From NCBI GenBank assembly GCA_963978895.1, contig OZ022243.1:6800182-6864181 (forward strand): a DNA stretch of 64,000 nt, written 5' to 3'. The notes below the pieces were generated by a model that was not told the DNA's origin, searched no databases, and saw only the letters and a program-made list of their open reading frames with translations. Positions within the stretch are counted from its first letter, which is position 1; the number at the start of each line of letters is the position of its first letter. Source of the stretch: Erpobdella octoculata (taxonomy: Eukaryota; Annelida; Clitellata; Hirudinida; Erpobdellidae). The translations under genes and the position numbers were made by a program. Positions 47,551 to 64,000 of this stretch are shown in pieces.

Positions 47551-47960
47551 CTCAAATGTGGGTTGGAAAATTGGGTTATTTGGTTTTTAAAGTAGCTGCT
47601 ACTCAAAAACTGTGAATACACATATGTAAAAATTAGTATTTAGTTTCTATTCTAAAAACAAAGATATACGTTTTTCACCATTTTTTACAAGTTTGGTTTC
47701 CAGGATTTTAAATGTGGGGTGGAAAAAAAGTTTCTTTGGTTTTTAAAGTAACTGCTACTTAAAAATTGTGAATGCTACAGATGTCAAAATTAGTATTTAG
47801 TATTTACTCAAAAAATAATGATATAAGTGTTTCAAAATTTTTTAAAAATTTGGATTCCAGGACCTCAAATAGGGGTGGATATAAAGGTTATTTGATTTTA
47901 AAATAACTGCTACTCAAAAACTGTAAGTGCTACAAATGTAAAAATTAGTATTTTGAAGTT
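47551..47960 (+). repeat. Tandem repeat, ~155-158-bp unit, 2.6 copies
   Basis: Units begin at 47551, 47706 and 47864 with CTCAAATGTGGGTTGG or a variant. Each holds TAAAGTARCTGCTACT, AAAATTAGTATTTAG and TTGGWTTCCAGGA. The array is preceded by AACTAGCAGTGCCC at 47537, which looks like a reversed Helitron-type terminus. Confidence 0.8.
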
Positions 47961-49040
47961 TTGTGCCGGTTAAAAGTAGCTATGCCCAGTTTATCACCGG
48001 CCGGGCCAAGCGGTTATTTTAGAGCTTTCACACGGGCCAGGCCAAGTTGAATATAAGTTTGTAAAAAGTGCTTTTTTGTTTTTACGATCAGTCATATGAC
48101 AGAAATACAAGAACTTGACATACTGAATGTATTTTCCAGCGTTTGAAATCGCTGCCATTTTCATATTTACTGAAAACACGAAAAGGGCACTCAGTAGGCT
48201 TTTTGTAATTTTACTCGGGGTAGTGTGAAGAAGTTTAATAAAGTTAGTTTTAAATTTATAAAATCATTGCAATAAAATCTGCAGTGTTAATTTGAGAAGT
48301 TTGAAAAAACAGAATTTGTTTTCTATTTCTATTTTTTTTTATGACGTTTATGCATCAAAGTTTTTTTAATTTTTGTTTTTTTTTATTGAACATAAGCTGC
48401 ACCATGACCTTTAACAGAATGTACAGTGACATACATAGGTGCCCACAGGGGGGACACGGGGGGCACTTATACCCTGGATTGATTGATAATTTATTTTTAG
48501 ACATAAATGAACAAACAATTTATAATTAAAACATTTATCACTCATTTTAACAACTGTGACTTTTCTTTCCCTTGTCATATCGAGATCATTATCATCGTTA
48601 TCTTTGGGGAGGTATCAACCCGATGCTCTACGTATTACTCCATTCACGTTTCTCTAAACACTATGATGCGTGAAATTTATTTAGAATCACTGATCTACTA
48701 CTGGTTAAATAGTTTATTCTAACTATAATATTTATTTCAGCTTGTATTAGTTAATAAGCCCATGTATAGTTGTTGGCAGTGCTGGGGCTGTTGTGAAAAG
48801 ACCTCCAAGAAACAGTGTGGTTTTTACTGATAAATGAATTAGTTTTCCAGCGATCTTGACATATTAAAACAAAATTTGTATTTTTCAGTGTGAAAATTTG
48901 CGTGTTAACATTCTGTGTTAGAAGCCTATACAATGTTACCATAGGTCAGAAAAGAATAAACCATAGAGTGGTAGAGCATCAATGCAGTTTTAGCATCAAT
49001 AAAATGTCTTATTCTAGATATTATACCGATATTTTATGAT
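47961..49040. other. No gene seen
   Basis: Contains GC-rich scraps at 47995-48045 (GGCCGGGCCAAGCGG and GGGCCAGGCCAAG) and 48440-48475 (GGGGGGACACGGGGGGCAC), probably transposon debris. Confidence 0.5.
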
Positions 49041-49049
49041 GAAAATTGT

Positions 49050-49325
49050 TCTCCAGCCTTAAGGCTGATGGAAAAAAAGAGAACAAGAGGAAACTCTTAC
49101 AAACTGGTCGTTCTACTGGCACATAAAGACATAAAAAAATACAGTTTTCGCCTGAGAGTGACCAGTTTATGGAACGGTTTGACGGATGATGTTGTTTGTA
49201 CAAAAACAATGAATGATTTTAAAAAGAAATTGGACGAGGCGTGGTTGAGGAGGAGTACTTACGTAATTCAACTTTTTTATTTCTGTTTAATTCTATAAAT
49301 AAAGAAAACGAAATAAATTTTATTG
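49050..49325 (+). pseudogene. LINE C-terminal fragment
   Basis: Encodes TRGNSYKLVVLLAHKDIKKY, SFRLRVTSLWNGLTDDVVCT and KTMNDFKKKLDEAW, the conserved RGH-KL...F--RV---WN-LP--VV---S---FK--LD-W ending of CR1/L2-type ORF2 proteins. It runs to a TAAATAAAG-like tail. Strongly 5'-truncated. Confidence 0.85.
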
Positions 49326-49598
49326 ACAAATAAGTGTTTTAGTAAATTAAATAACCATTCTGTTTGCAAAAAGTTAAAATTGTTAAAACTATATCAAAAA
49401 GGACTACAAAGATACTGTAAATTGAAAGGGTGCTAAAATTTCTATAAACATTATTGGTAACTTGATATAATGCTAGTATAAAAAGAATCAGACATGAAAA
49501 AACTTACAAGAAACACGTGAAAGCATGTCAAACAAATGAATTAAAGTGTCGAATAAACACATTGTCAAATAATTCAAATATTAAATAATTTTAAGAGG

Positions 49599-51876
49599 TC
49601 AATAGCTGGTGATCATCATCCTGCATGTTTTCATTGATTCGTAGTTACCACGAAATGTCCTCCAGATTAGGCCTTGATCAAACGGAACACTTGGAGAGTT
49701 ATAGTATAGACTATTCAAGTTTGAAGAATGGCAACATGCGTACCACCATGCTCCTTGGTATGAAATGGCGCATGGGTCATTACACAATACACCGTTGGAA
49801 TCAGGATGACCTAAGTTGTTATTTCTTTCAAATGTAGAAACATATTTTCCACTGTGTCACGACATTGAATCTCCTAAACAAAATTATCAAGTTCAACAAT
49901 TTTATTTCATTTTCAAAAAATGTCGTTTTTAAACAAAATAAATAATCAAATAATGTAATTTATAAAAATCTATTTGTAAACATTTTTAAAGTAGAACAGA
50001 AAATTTTCAGTTGTTTTCTAAATTAATGATAGGGTTTCTGATCAGCTAATAATTTGGACAAAAATGTATTTTAAAAAGTTAAATAAAACTACAATAGTTT
50101 GAATTCAGTTTTTTTAACAAAATTGTCTATTTTTTAATGTTTTTTAATAGTTGAATGAAAACTGTTAATTACCTGCAGTTCCAAAAGACCCAGATATTGT
50201 CAACATGTACATTGAAGATGGAGGACCAATCTTAAAAATAAAATATTCAACATACACACTGTTTCCATCAAATGCTTCCAATTCAATTCCCAGCTTGTAA
50301 TTCTTTGTGCTAGTCAAACGGTAAAGTTCAATATTTCCTGAAATGTTTGTTTAAATTAAATTTGGTTAACATTTTTACTTATAAAAACAGTTATTTTCAA
50401 CAAATTGAGAATTAACAAAATTATTACAAAACGCATAGATTGTTTCAACTTATAATCAGTTTTAGTTGTGTAATATGAAAATAAGAACTTTTCCCAAATT
50501 TGTTTTGAAAATACGCATTTTTTTGAGCACATGTGTTCTAGTAACTGTGGTAACAAAAATACATTATTATTACGTAATTATAATACTTGTTTCAGTATTG
50601 GTTTACTGGTGTTAATTTTAATAATTTTACGATTTCAATCAAATGTAAACAATTTTATTGAAAAATCTGAAAAATAAATATTTCTTCAATCAATCAGAGT
50701 TTATTTGACGGTATTGAGTTTTAAAAACTATTTTTGAAACTATTTTTAGAACATACAATTCTAATAATAGCCAAGAATAAAATTCAGCTTCATACCCAAC
50801 CAGAATTCGTTATCTAAATTTCCAAATCCTTGTTTATAATCCACCCATCCTTTGTAGAAATCCACTGATCCATCGATTCGACGTTGAATTACCTGTGTTA
50901 AAAAGTTGAAAACTAGCCAAAGTAAATTGATTCCATTATAAATCAAAGAGTGGGTTACCATATATTTAATTCCGTTGGATGTAACTGCACAATAAACAGG
51001 ATATGTTTTATTGTCAAATTTCATCCAATATAAGCCACTACCTTCTAAATCCTTACCAGGGATATCTTTACAATCCTCAATTCCTGGGGTTTTAGTGATA
51101 AAAATCAATTTTTGTAAAATGTGGTGTAAATAAATTATCTGATTAGTATTAAAGTTATGAAATACGTTAAACATTTTTTAGTCTAGATAAAACATGTATT
51201 TTAAATCTTTATTCAACTATTCTGCAAATAAAATAATTTTCACCTCCAAAATAACATTGTAAATTCGTCTTTTAAACAACCTTTAAGAATTATACAATTA
51301 TGATTTGAAAAAAAACTAAAAATCAAACTTTGAAAAGAAAATTGTAATAATTTATTTAACAAATAATTATTAAAAAATAATGCATAATTTTGTATAATAA
51401 AATAGCTGTTAATAAATTTTTTACCCCGTAATAAATTCCCATTGTGTTGTTGATATTTGATATCAAGTTTTTCATTGGACAGAAATTATCAAACAGTTGA
51501 CACAATCCAGTTGATGATAGATAATTAAATCCTAAACAAAATTGGATATCTCCAACAACTGGATACATATCATGAAATTGGTTTGGTGTAAAGTAAAAAT
51601 TCTTGTATTTAACTATGCGTCCAATGATAGTATATAAAAAAATGGTAGTTGTTTGTCAACAGTTATATTCTGTCTAGTGCTTATTGAAGTGCACTGATTC
51701 GCACACGCAAGTTTTGATGACACAATTGAGACATTTGCAGGCGGCATACTACAACTCAACGTTTTTGTGCTTTCACCAAGCAGAGAACATTTCCTATAAT
51801 ATCTAGTTTTTTCACTGTTTTTACTTAAAACTATTACAATTTGGATTAAAATTAAAATATAAAACAGCAAAAACAT
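49599..51876 (-). pseudogene. Fibrinogen-related gene, paralogue of 54355-59305, with three lesions
   Basis: Same six-exon plan as the intact gene: 51876-51425, 51280-51244, 51083-50959, 50892-50796, 50337-50173 and 49873-49599. Exons 2 to 5 (37, 125, 97 and 165 nt) have exactly the same lengths. All donors are GT (the third is the standard GTAAC) and all acceptors AG. Lesions: a one-base loss in the T run of exon 1 (plus-strand A run 51636-51642); TAA as third codon of exon 2 (51274-51272); TGA for Gly in exon 6 (49859-49857). The domain content otherwise matches: signal peptide MFLLFYILILIQIVIVLS, apple/PAN-like cysteines, fibrinogen domain ending with the CCHSSNLN segment. The homopolymer indel alone could be a sequencing error; three lesions together make a pseudogene likely. 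Confidence 0.88.
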
Positions 51877-54354
51877 TTCAAGTAATATAATTTAATAATT
51901 TTAGTTTTTAATTTAAGAAATGGTTAATGAAATAATGTAAAAACTAAAATTAAATGAATTCCTTTCTTTTTATAGGTTTTTTGCAACATATTTCCAAGTA
52001 CTGACATTGTAACTATGACAGTTTAATTGCCAGTTTTCTCAGTATTTCTGAGATTATTCTCTGAAACCGCTATGTTAAATAACATGTTGTTGAATAAATT
52101 AGTGTTTTTCACGCTAACGATACAATCCTTTTAATTTGAACTAGTTTGTTATTCATTACTTCACGTGAAAAAATTAAAAAAGTATGTTCTGTTTATTATA
52201 GAGTAAAATTATTGGATGCAAAAAAAACTTTAAAAAAAAATTTGTATAGACAATGTTCAACTTTACAATAGTTTTTATCAAATTTTCTAAAATTGCTAAA
52301 ACATTTTACCTAGTTTTCTAATCTTTGTTTTATTACTGTATCAAACTTGTTGAAAATTTAAAAATAAACTAAAACTTTGAAGATTGATAGGTACTTTTAT
52401 AAATAGTAAAAAATATTACCCTTTAAAAAAACTTAACATTTGTAAGTTTTTCTATTGTTTTATTTTCACTTCAGACTAGCAAAACAATAATTGTAGTTTT
52501 TTTCCAAGAAAGCAAAAATGTGGCAAAAAGGTTTCATGGAAAAGATAAAAAAAACAAGATATAACTGATATTCAATGATATTAGAGTTTACAATTGTGTC
52601 CAATGTTAAAATGTAGTTATTAAAAACTAATTTCAATGCAATGAATACGTTTTTAGCATTGCTTTGGTGGTCAATATGTATAATTAGTTTTATGTAATAA
52701 AAAAACTAAAGCTCAGTGAATGTTCTGAAAAGGTGTTTTAATTATTTGGTGTTTCAAAGTATTAATAAAAAAAATAAAACAATTTTTTTTAATTTTTCAT
52801 ACTTGAAGTTTTGTTTTGGTTATATATTTATATATTGTTATAAATTTATAAATATATTAATATTATAATTTTTATGAAAGAGTTTGTCTGAAAAAAAATA
52901 TTTATGCTAAAAAACCAGCAATTAATTAGGAAACGAAGTTGCGCTTGCTACTAGCAAATCATTATATGTTGTTTAGTGAGATTTATGTTTTTTATTCATT
53001 TAATGCATCAGAAAACCTTTAAACTTGCTGGAACTACTAAAAAGCCGTTTTTGTGTACATTTACTGAATAAGCGAAACGCTAAGTTATTGTGTTTTTTTT
53101 TTAAATAGGCGCAACATAGTTAAGGTTTGTGTTTTGTTGTGATAGAAATATTGTTAAATGGAATTATAATTTTCGTATAGTTTCGTTTATTGCATTCTAT
53201 CTAAGACATATTTATTAAACTTTAATTTTTTTTTTACTTTCTAAACGAAATTAGCAAATTAACCTTTTTTGAAAACTTAAGTTGGTCTGAAACATTAATT
53301 TGAATTTAAATTAAAAAAAAAAATAACCAAGAAACATGTGTACATTTACACAGGATTATAAATCTTTTAAATTTAAATAAATAATTTTATGTAAATTTTT
53401 TTTTATACCTTTGGTTTATTTGCAGTTTACTAGTGAACAAGAAACTGAACTACCGGAATTTTAAAACTTACGTATTTTTTCAAGTTTTTTCTTCATATTT
53501 ATTTATTTGTAAGTAGATGTTTTCGATTTTGAAAGCATGCTTGAAACTTTTTTTGTAGTGTAACGATATACCGCATCATCTCTATAAGCTGCACTGGTCA
53601 CTTGAGGCTATTGACGTTTATTGGCTCTAACTATCTTAGGAACAGTAAATACCAAAAAGATCACTTCTTCATGTCTTCTTGACTTATCGGTAAACATAAA
53701 CAACTGCCTCTACAAAATACATTTGTTATGACTGTATATAGTTATTGCTTGGCTATGTGGCTATGATCAATAGTTTTTCAGTTTAATTTGTCTAAAAAAG
53801 TTCTTAGTTTTTTATATCAAACTAAATAATTTGAATTTTTGACGATATATATGTGTATAGTACTTCTTGCAATCGGCATGAATAGAATTGAATAGACTTG
53901 AAAAAATAATTATTAGACATATATTTTGTTTAATCATTACTTGTGTACATGTAAGTGTATATGTACCTATGTTCCAAACTGTGTAAACAAGTACACAAGC
54001 AATTTATGTAGTTGAACACAAGTTAAAATCCAGGAATCTAATATTTTATTTAAATGGAATAAAACAATACTATACTAGTTTTAATTGTATAATCCGAATA
54101 TAAGAAAAAATAGAAATCAAGGTTTAGCTAACTATATCGGAAAAGTACAAATAATATATAGTGTATATTAAAAAAGTTAAATTTTCTAAAATTGAAAAAA
54201 AGGCTGATTTGGTGCCAATGCCAAAAAACTACTGTAAGCAGAACTAAAATTATAAAATACAAAAACAAATAGCAAGAGTTTGTGAAATGAATAAAATTGA
54301 AGTGTTGATTAAAAATGTTGTCAAATGATTAAAACATCTTATGAATCAAAGACG
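51877..54354. other. Intergenic AT-rich DNA between the two fibrinogen-related genes
   Basis: About 2.5 kb with no open frame or repeat family recognised, apart from a weak dispersed-motif match near 53011. A short TACA/TGTA-rich patch occurs at 53940-54005. Confidence 0.55.
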
Positions 54355-59305
<4,951 letters not shown>

Positions 59306-59342
59306 TTTTCCTAGTCAAATGAGTTACGATATATCGTTTTTT

Positions 59343-59351
59343 TTTTATATA
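59343..59351 (-). promoter_or_regulatory. Possible TATA box of the fibrinogen-related gene
   Basis: TATATAAAA about 38 bases upstream of the start codon. In DNA this AT-rich such strings arise by chance, and the paralogue has no clear equivalent. Confidence 0.25.
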
Positions 59352-59359
59352 AATTGAAA

Positions 59360-60980
59360 AACTGCGCAAAATTTAAGACTTGTTAATATTTGGTTTTTAA
59401 ATGTTGTAGAGGTTTTTGCCAAAGTAATGAAACTAAAGCAAGCAAAACATTTTATAAGAAAGCTTACTTCATTTGAACTACTAGAAATCAAATTCAAACA
59501 ATTGACACACACCACAAATTAGAAGTGTCAACAAGTACGTGTTTTGTGTTTTTACTAAGGTATTACTTCTACCTAATGTATAAAAATTTATCAGAGATAA
59601 GTAATATACGATTTCTTTCCCATAAGAATAGGTTTCTTGAATTATCTATTATAATATTTGTTCTAGGTTTGTTTGGTCTTTTCAGATAAAGCTTTTAGCT
59701 TTTTGTACTTACTATTGACAAATAAAGTTGCATTATTCAACTAAAATTGGACTTTTCATGTTTGAGTGAAATAACATTTTTAATTTTTAAAGTTAACGTA
59801 AAAAGCTGTTGTTTTTTAAATATGTAGTAGTTCTCAAGCCAAATAATTTAATTTGAGTTTCATTGGGTTCAAATCAAAATGCTGTGTTTTATTCTGCTAA
59901 AACGTTAGAAAAACTAGAAAGCTAATTCACTTAAGATAAGTTTGCTTTTCTTAACATCGTTTTAAAACAATGAAACAAAGAAATTATTATTTTTCCAATC
60001 CAGCTTTTAAGCTGCAATACAAATAAAAAGTTATATCTTATATAACAAATCATGTTTCGTAACGCAATGAACAAAGTACATTCATTCTAAGATAAATAAT
60101 AATTTTCTTACCAAGCAAACAAAAAGTACATACTTTTATTCCAACTAAGTGAAGCTGCATTACTTCTATGTTGTTTTGCGTTTATAGAAGAATGATATAC
60201 ACCTTGATGGGTTTTTAAAAGTAATTTCTTAAAGTAATAAAAACATACTTCTTTGCTAATTAGGAAATTGTTAATTATCTGATAATGTTTTTAAACAAAA
60301 TGTTATGTGTTTTTCATAAAGAGACTTGATTTCAGATTGAAATTAAATTTATTTTTTGCCCATTTAAAATAAAATGAAACTTTTAGAATTGTTTGTTAAA
60401 GTTTGTTTTAACTCTCTAATATTTTCAAAAAACTTAACAATAGACAGACACAAAAAACAAATAAACGTTTTGAAAAATCATACTTTCGTCATATGTACGA
60501 ACATTTACCAAGTATAGACTTGTGGCATTGGGACCACTTATCTTGAGTTGTCTATTATAACAAGCTGAGGAGAACAAATGTTGGATTTCTTTTGAACTGC
60601 AATTTTTTCTAAATTATGTTACGTTATTAGGCAATAGGAAGTACAGTTTTCATAATTCAGACACAGCCTGATCATCAATAGAACAATACAGTGCATTTGC
60701 AAAAACGCATTTTTTAATCACATTTTTTAAGTTGGGTTAACAAATTGTTAATGAAATAAAATTTTGATTTATTAAAATTTACTTTAAATTGTTTAGCGGT
60801 TTATAAATTGGTTTTTCTGTTTACTTGTCCTGGTTTGGCTAAAAAACTTGTTTTTAATTATTTAAAAATACGTGATTTAAGCTATTTAAAAACCTGGTAA
60901 GTTGAAGATCTAGGCTGAGATAAAATGGACCTTATTTGTGCAGACACTCAAACGCATGTAGGTACTAATGACAAGCTAAA
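59360..60980. other. AT-rich sequence, no gene seen
   Basis: Upstream region of the fibrinogen-related gene. No recognisable coding or repeat family. Confidence 0.55.
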
Positions 60981-60984
60981 GACG

Positions 60985-61136
60985 ATTAAGTTGTGAGGCT
61001 GTTAGACCGACTAGTATACAAAGTTGCAGTAGTCGATCCATGGCAAAATGAGTGATGTGACGAGTGTCTATTTTTCTAAAGATAAGTAAGGTTTTGCTCA
61101 CGTACCTAATCTGTTTAAGATTAGAGAATTGAAGCC
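60985..61136 (-). pseudogene. LINE reverse transcriptase thumb fragment
   Basis: The minus strand reads NLKQIRYVSKTLLIFRKIDT and THFAM; after a frameshift it continues WIDYCNFVY. This corresponds to the LR-IR-L-----T--LVHAFV-SRLDYCNSLLYG signature of CR1/L2-type LINEs. Heavily decayed, short, and abutting a hAT terminus at 61143. Confidence 0.6.
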
Positions 61137-61142
61137 GGGAGA

Positions 61143-61600
61143 AGTGTTCCCTCTAAGGATGGAGACTATGTGGGCAAAAATAAAAACCTGTGGGCTGAAA
61201 AAAAAATAAAAACTGACGTAGTGAGTTGGGCATTAATTGTCCCAATATGACTTTATTAAACTAGAATTTCGGCAAAATATTAAGTGAAAAACACAAAATA
61301 CACAATTAATACGTATTTATATAAACACAAATGCATTATAATTGTATACACAAATATGATACACACCAATCAAAATCTAAAAGTAATTAAAAATAAATTA
61401 GTTTGCATGAGATGCTCTTCTTCTTTTTTCTGATTTCCACAATGTTTGTCTGTGTTTCCTGCAGTCAAATGAAATTGAATCATTCTGACATCCTTCAAGT
61501 GATCCACATCCATCCTGTTCCTCATTTTTGTTTTAGTTGAATTCATCATACTGAATCCTCTTTCGCAATAATTTGATAATTGTTTCAAATTTGTTTTGTA
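61143..61600 (-). mobile_element. hAT transposon 3' part: terminal sequence and transposase dimerisation domain
   Basis: The minus-strand frame at 61588-61370 encodes NYCERGFSMMNSTKTKMRNR then MDVDHLKDVRMIQFHL, the hAT C-terminal dimerisation signature (CERGFS-MN-IKT--R--L---L). The terminus AGTGTTCCCTCTAAGG at 61143 fits the CAGTGTTCCCTCTAA type of hAT ends. The rest of the transposase should lie at higher coordinates but is interrupted by the hexamer array from 61642; no further transposase was recognised before the next repeat. Confidence 0.7.
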
Positions 61601-61641
61601 GTTATTCGTTATTAGTATTAAAAATTGTCATAAACAAGCAA

Positions 61642-63797
<2,156 letters not shown>

Positions 63798-63809
63798 CAT
63801 TTTATAACG

Positions 63810-64000
63810 ATGTCTTCACTAACTGCCGCCGACTTACAAATTAGAGCTGCCGTGAGGCGCTGGCTTAGGTTGCCAAAGGATACGCCTGTGCCATTCTTCC
63901 ATGCTCCTCTTAGAAGCGGAGGGCTGGGAATTTTGCAGCTGAGGCAATGGGCCCCTATTCTGAGACGAAAAAGACTCAATAGCTTATTAACTCAGGCTAA
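63810..64000 (+). pseudogene. R2-clade non-LTR retrotransposon, C-terminal region, cut by window end
   Basis: Open to the window edge. Reads LQIRAAVRRWLRLPKDTPVP, FFHAPLRSGGLGILQLRQWA, then PILRRKRLNSL. The IR-AVR-WL-LP-DTP--FFHA---GGLGI string is characteristic of the region after the RT in R2/R4-type elements. The preceding RT is missing: eight codons before this ATG the frame is already inside the (AGT) array. So either the element is 5'-truncated next to a triplet repeat or it inserted into one. The C-terminal zinc knuckle and endonuclease would lie beyond 64000. Confidence 0.8.

Noticed and set aside
47551..47960. CRISPR-like repeat array
   Set aside because: Eukaryotic context, unit of about 155 bp with no unique spacers; an ordinary tandem repeat.
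51636..51642. Frameshift in the paralogue as the sole proof of a pseudogene
   Set aside because: A homopolymer indel could be a read error. The call rests on this plus the independent stops at 51272 and 49857.

Overview
This is a strongly AT-rich, intron-bearing nuclear window from an invertebrate animal. The signs are spliced genes with GT-AG introns, a secreted fibrinogen-domain protein, and a broad metazoan transposon load: Ty3/Gypsy LTR, P superfamily, hAT, Helitron, LINEs, an R2-clade element and tRNA-derived SINEs. The species cannot be fixed from sequence alone. A mollusc, other lophotrochozoan, tunicate or cnidarian would all fit.

There is only one clearly intact host gene. It is a six-exon minus-strand gene (54355-59305) for a 377-residue secreted protein with an apple/PAN-like cysteine-rich N-terminus and a C-terminal fibrinogen domain. 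About 2.5 kb further along the same strand lies its paralogue (49599-51876). It keeps the same six-exon layout and the same intron phases but carries a frameshift and two stop codons, so it reads as a pseudogene. The intact gene has a 37-nt second exon, a reverse-strand LINE and an (AT)105 tract in its introns, and a decayed partial copy of exon 1 in intron 1.

Most of the rest is repeats. 0-15 kb: SINEs, a gag/PBS fragment of an LTR element, a 2.1-kb duplicated block (second copy at 44.7-46.8 kb), a 680-bp (TGAA) array, minisatellites, a Helitron relic and a hAT relic. 16.9-28.2 kb: two diverged copies of a ~3.7-kb segment in direct order, each with private insertions. 30.2-35.0 kb: a nested pair that can be dated by order. 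A Gypsy-type LTR element lacking protease, reverse transcriptase and RNase H (258-bp LTRs, 5-bp target duplication) has a 2025-bp P-superfamily element with a THAP-type ORF inserted in its 3' LTR (8-bp target duplication). A paralogue of the unoccupied LTR target is at 22278-22282. 37-49 kb: SINEs, LINE fragments, a 2.1-kb non-autonomous Helitron with both termini, and tandem and direct repeats. 61-64 kb: a hAT fragment interrupted by a 1.1-kb hexamer array, then a (AGT) array that runs straight into the C-terminal coding part of an R2-clade retrotransposon, cut by the window edge.

The fibrinogen-related pair is the only host gene system here. The other coding stretches are mobile-element remnants, nearly all broken. 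Exon boundaries were deduced by hand from splice signals and comparison of the two paralogues; there is no transcript evidence.
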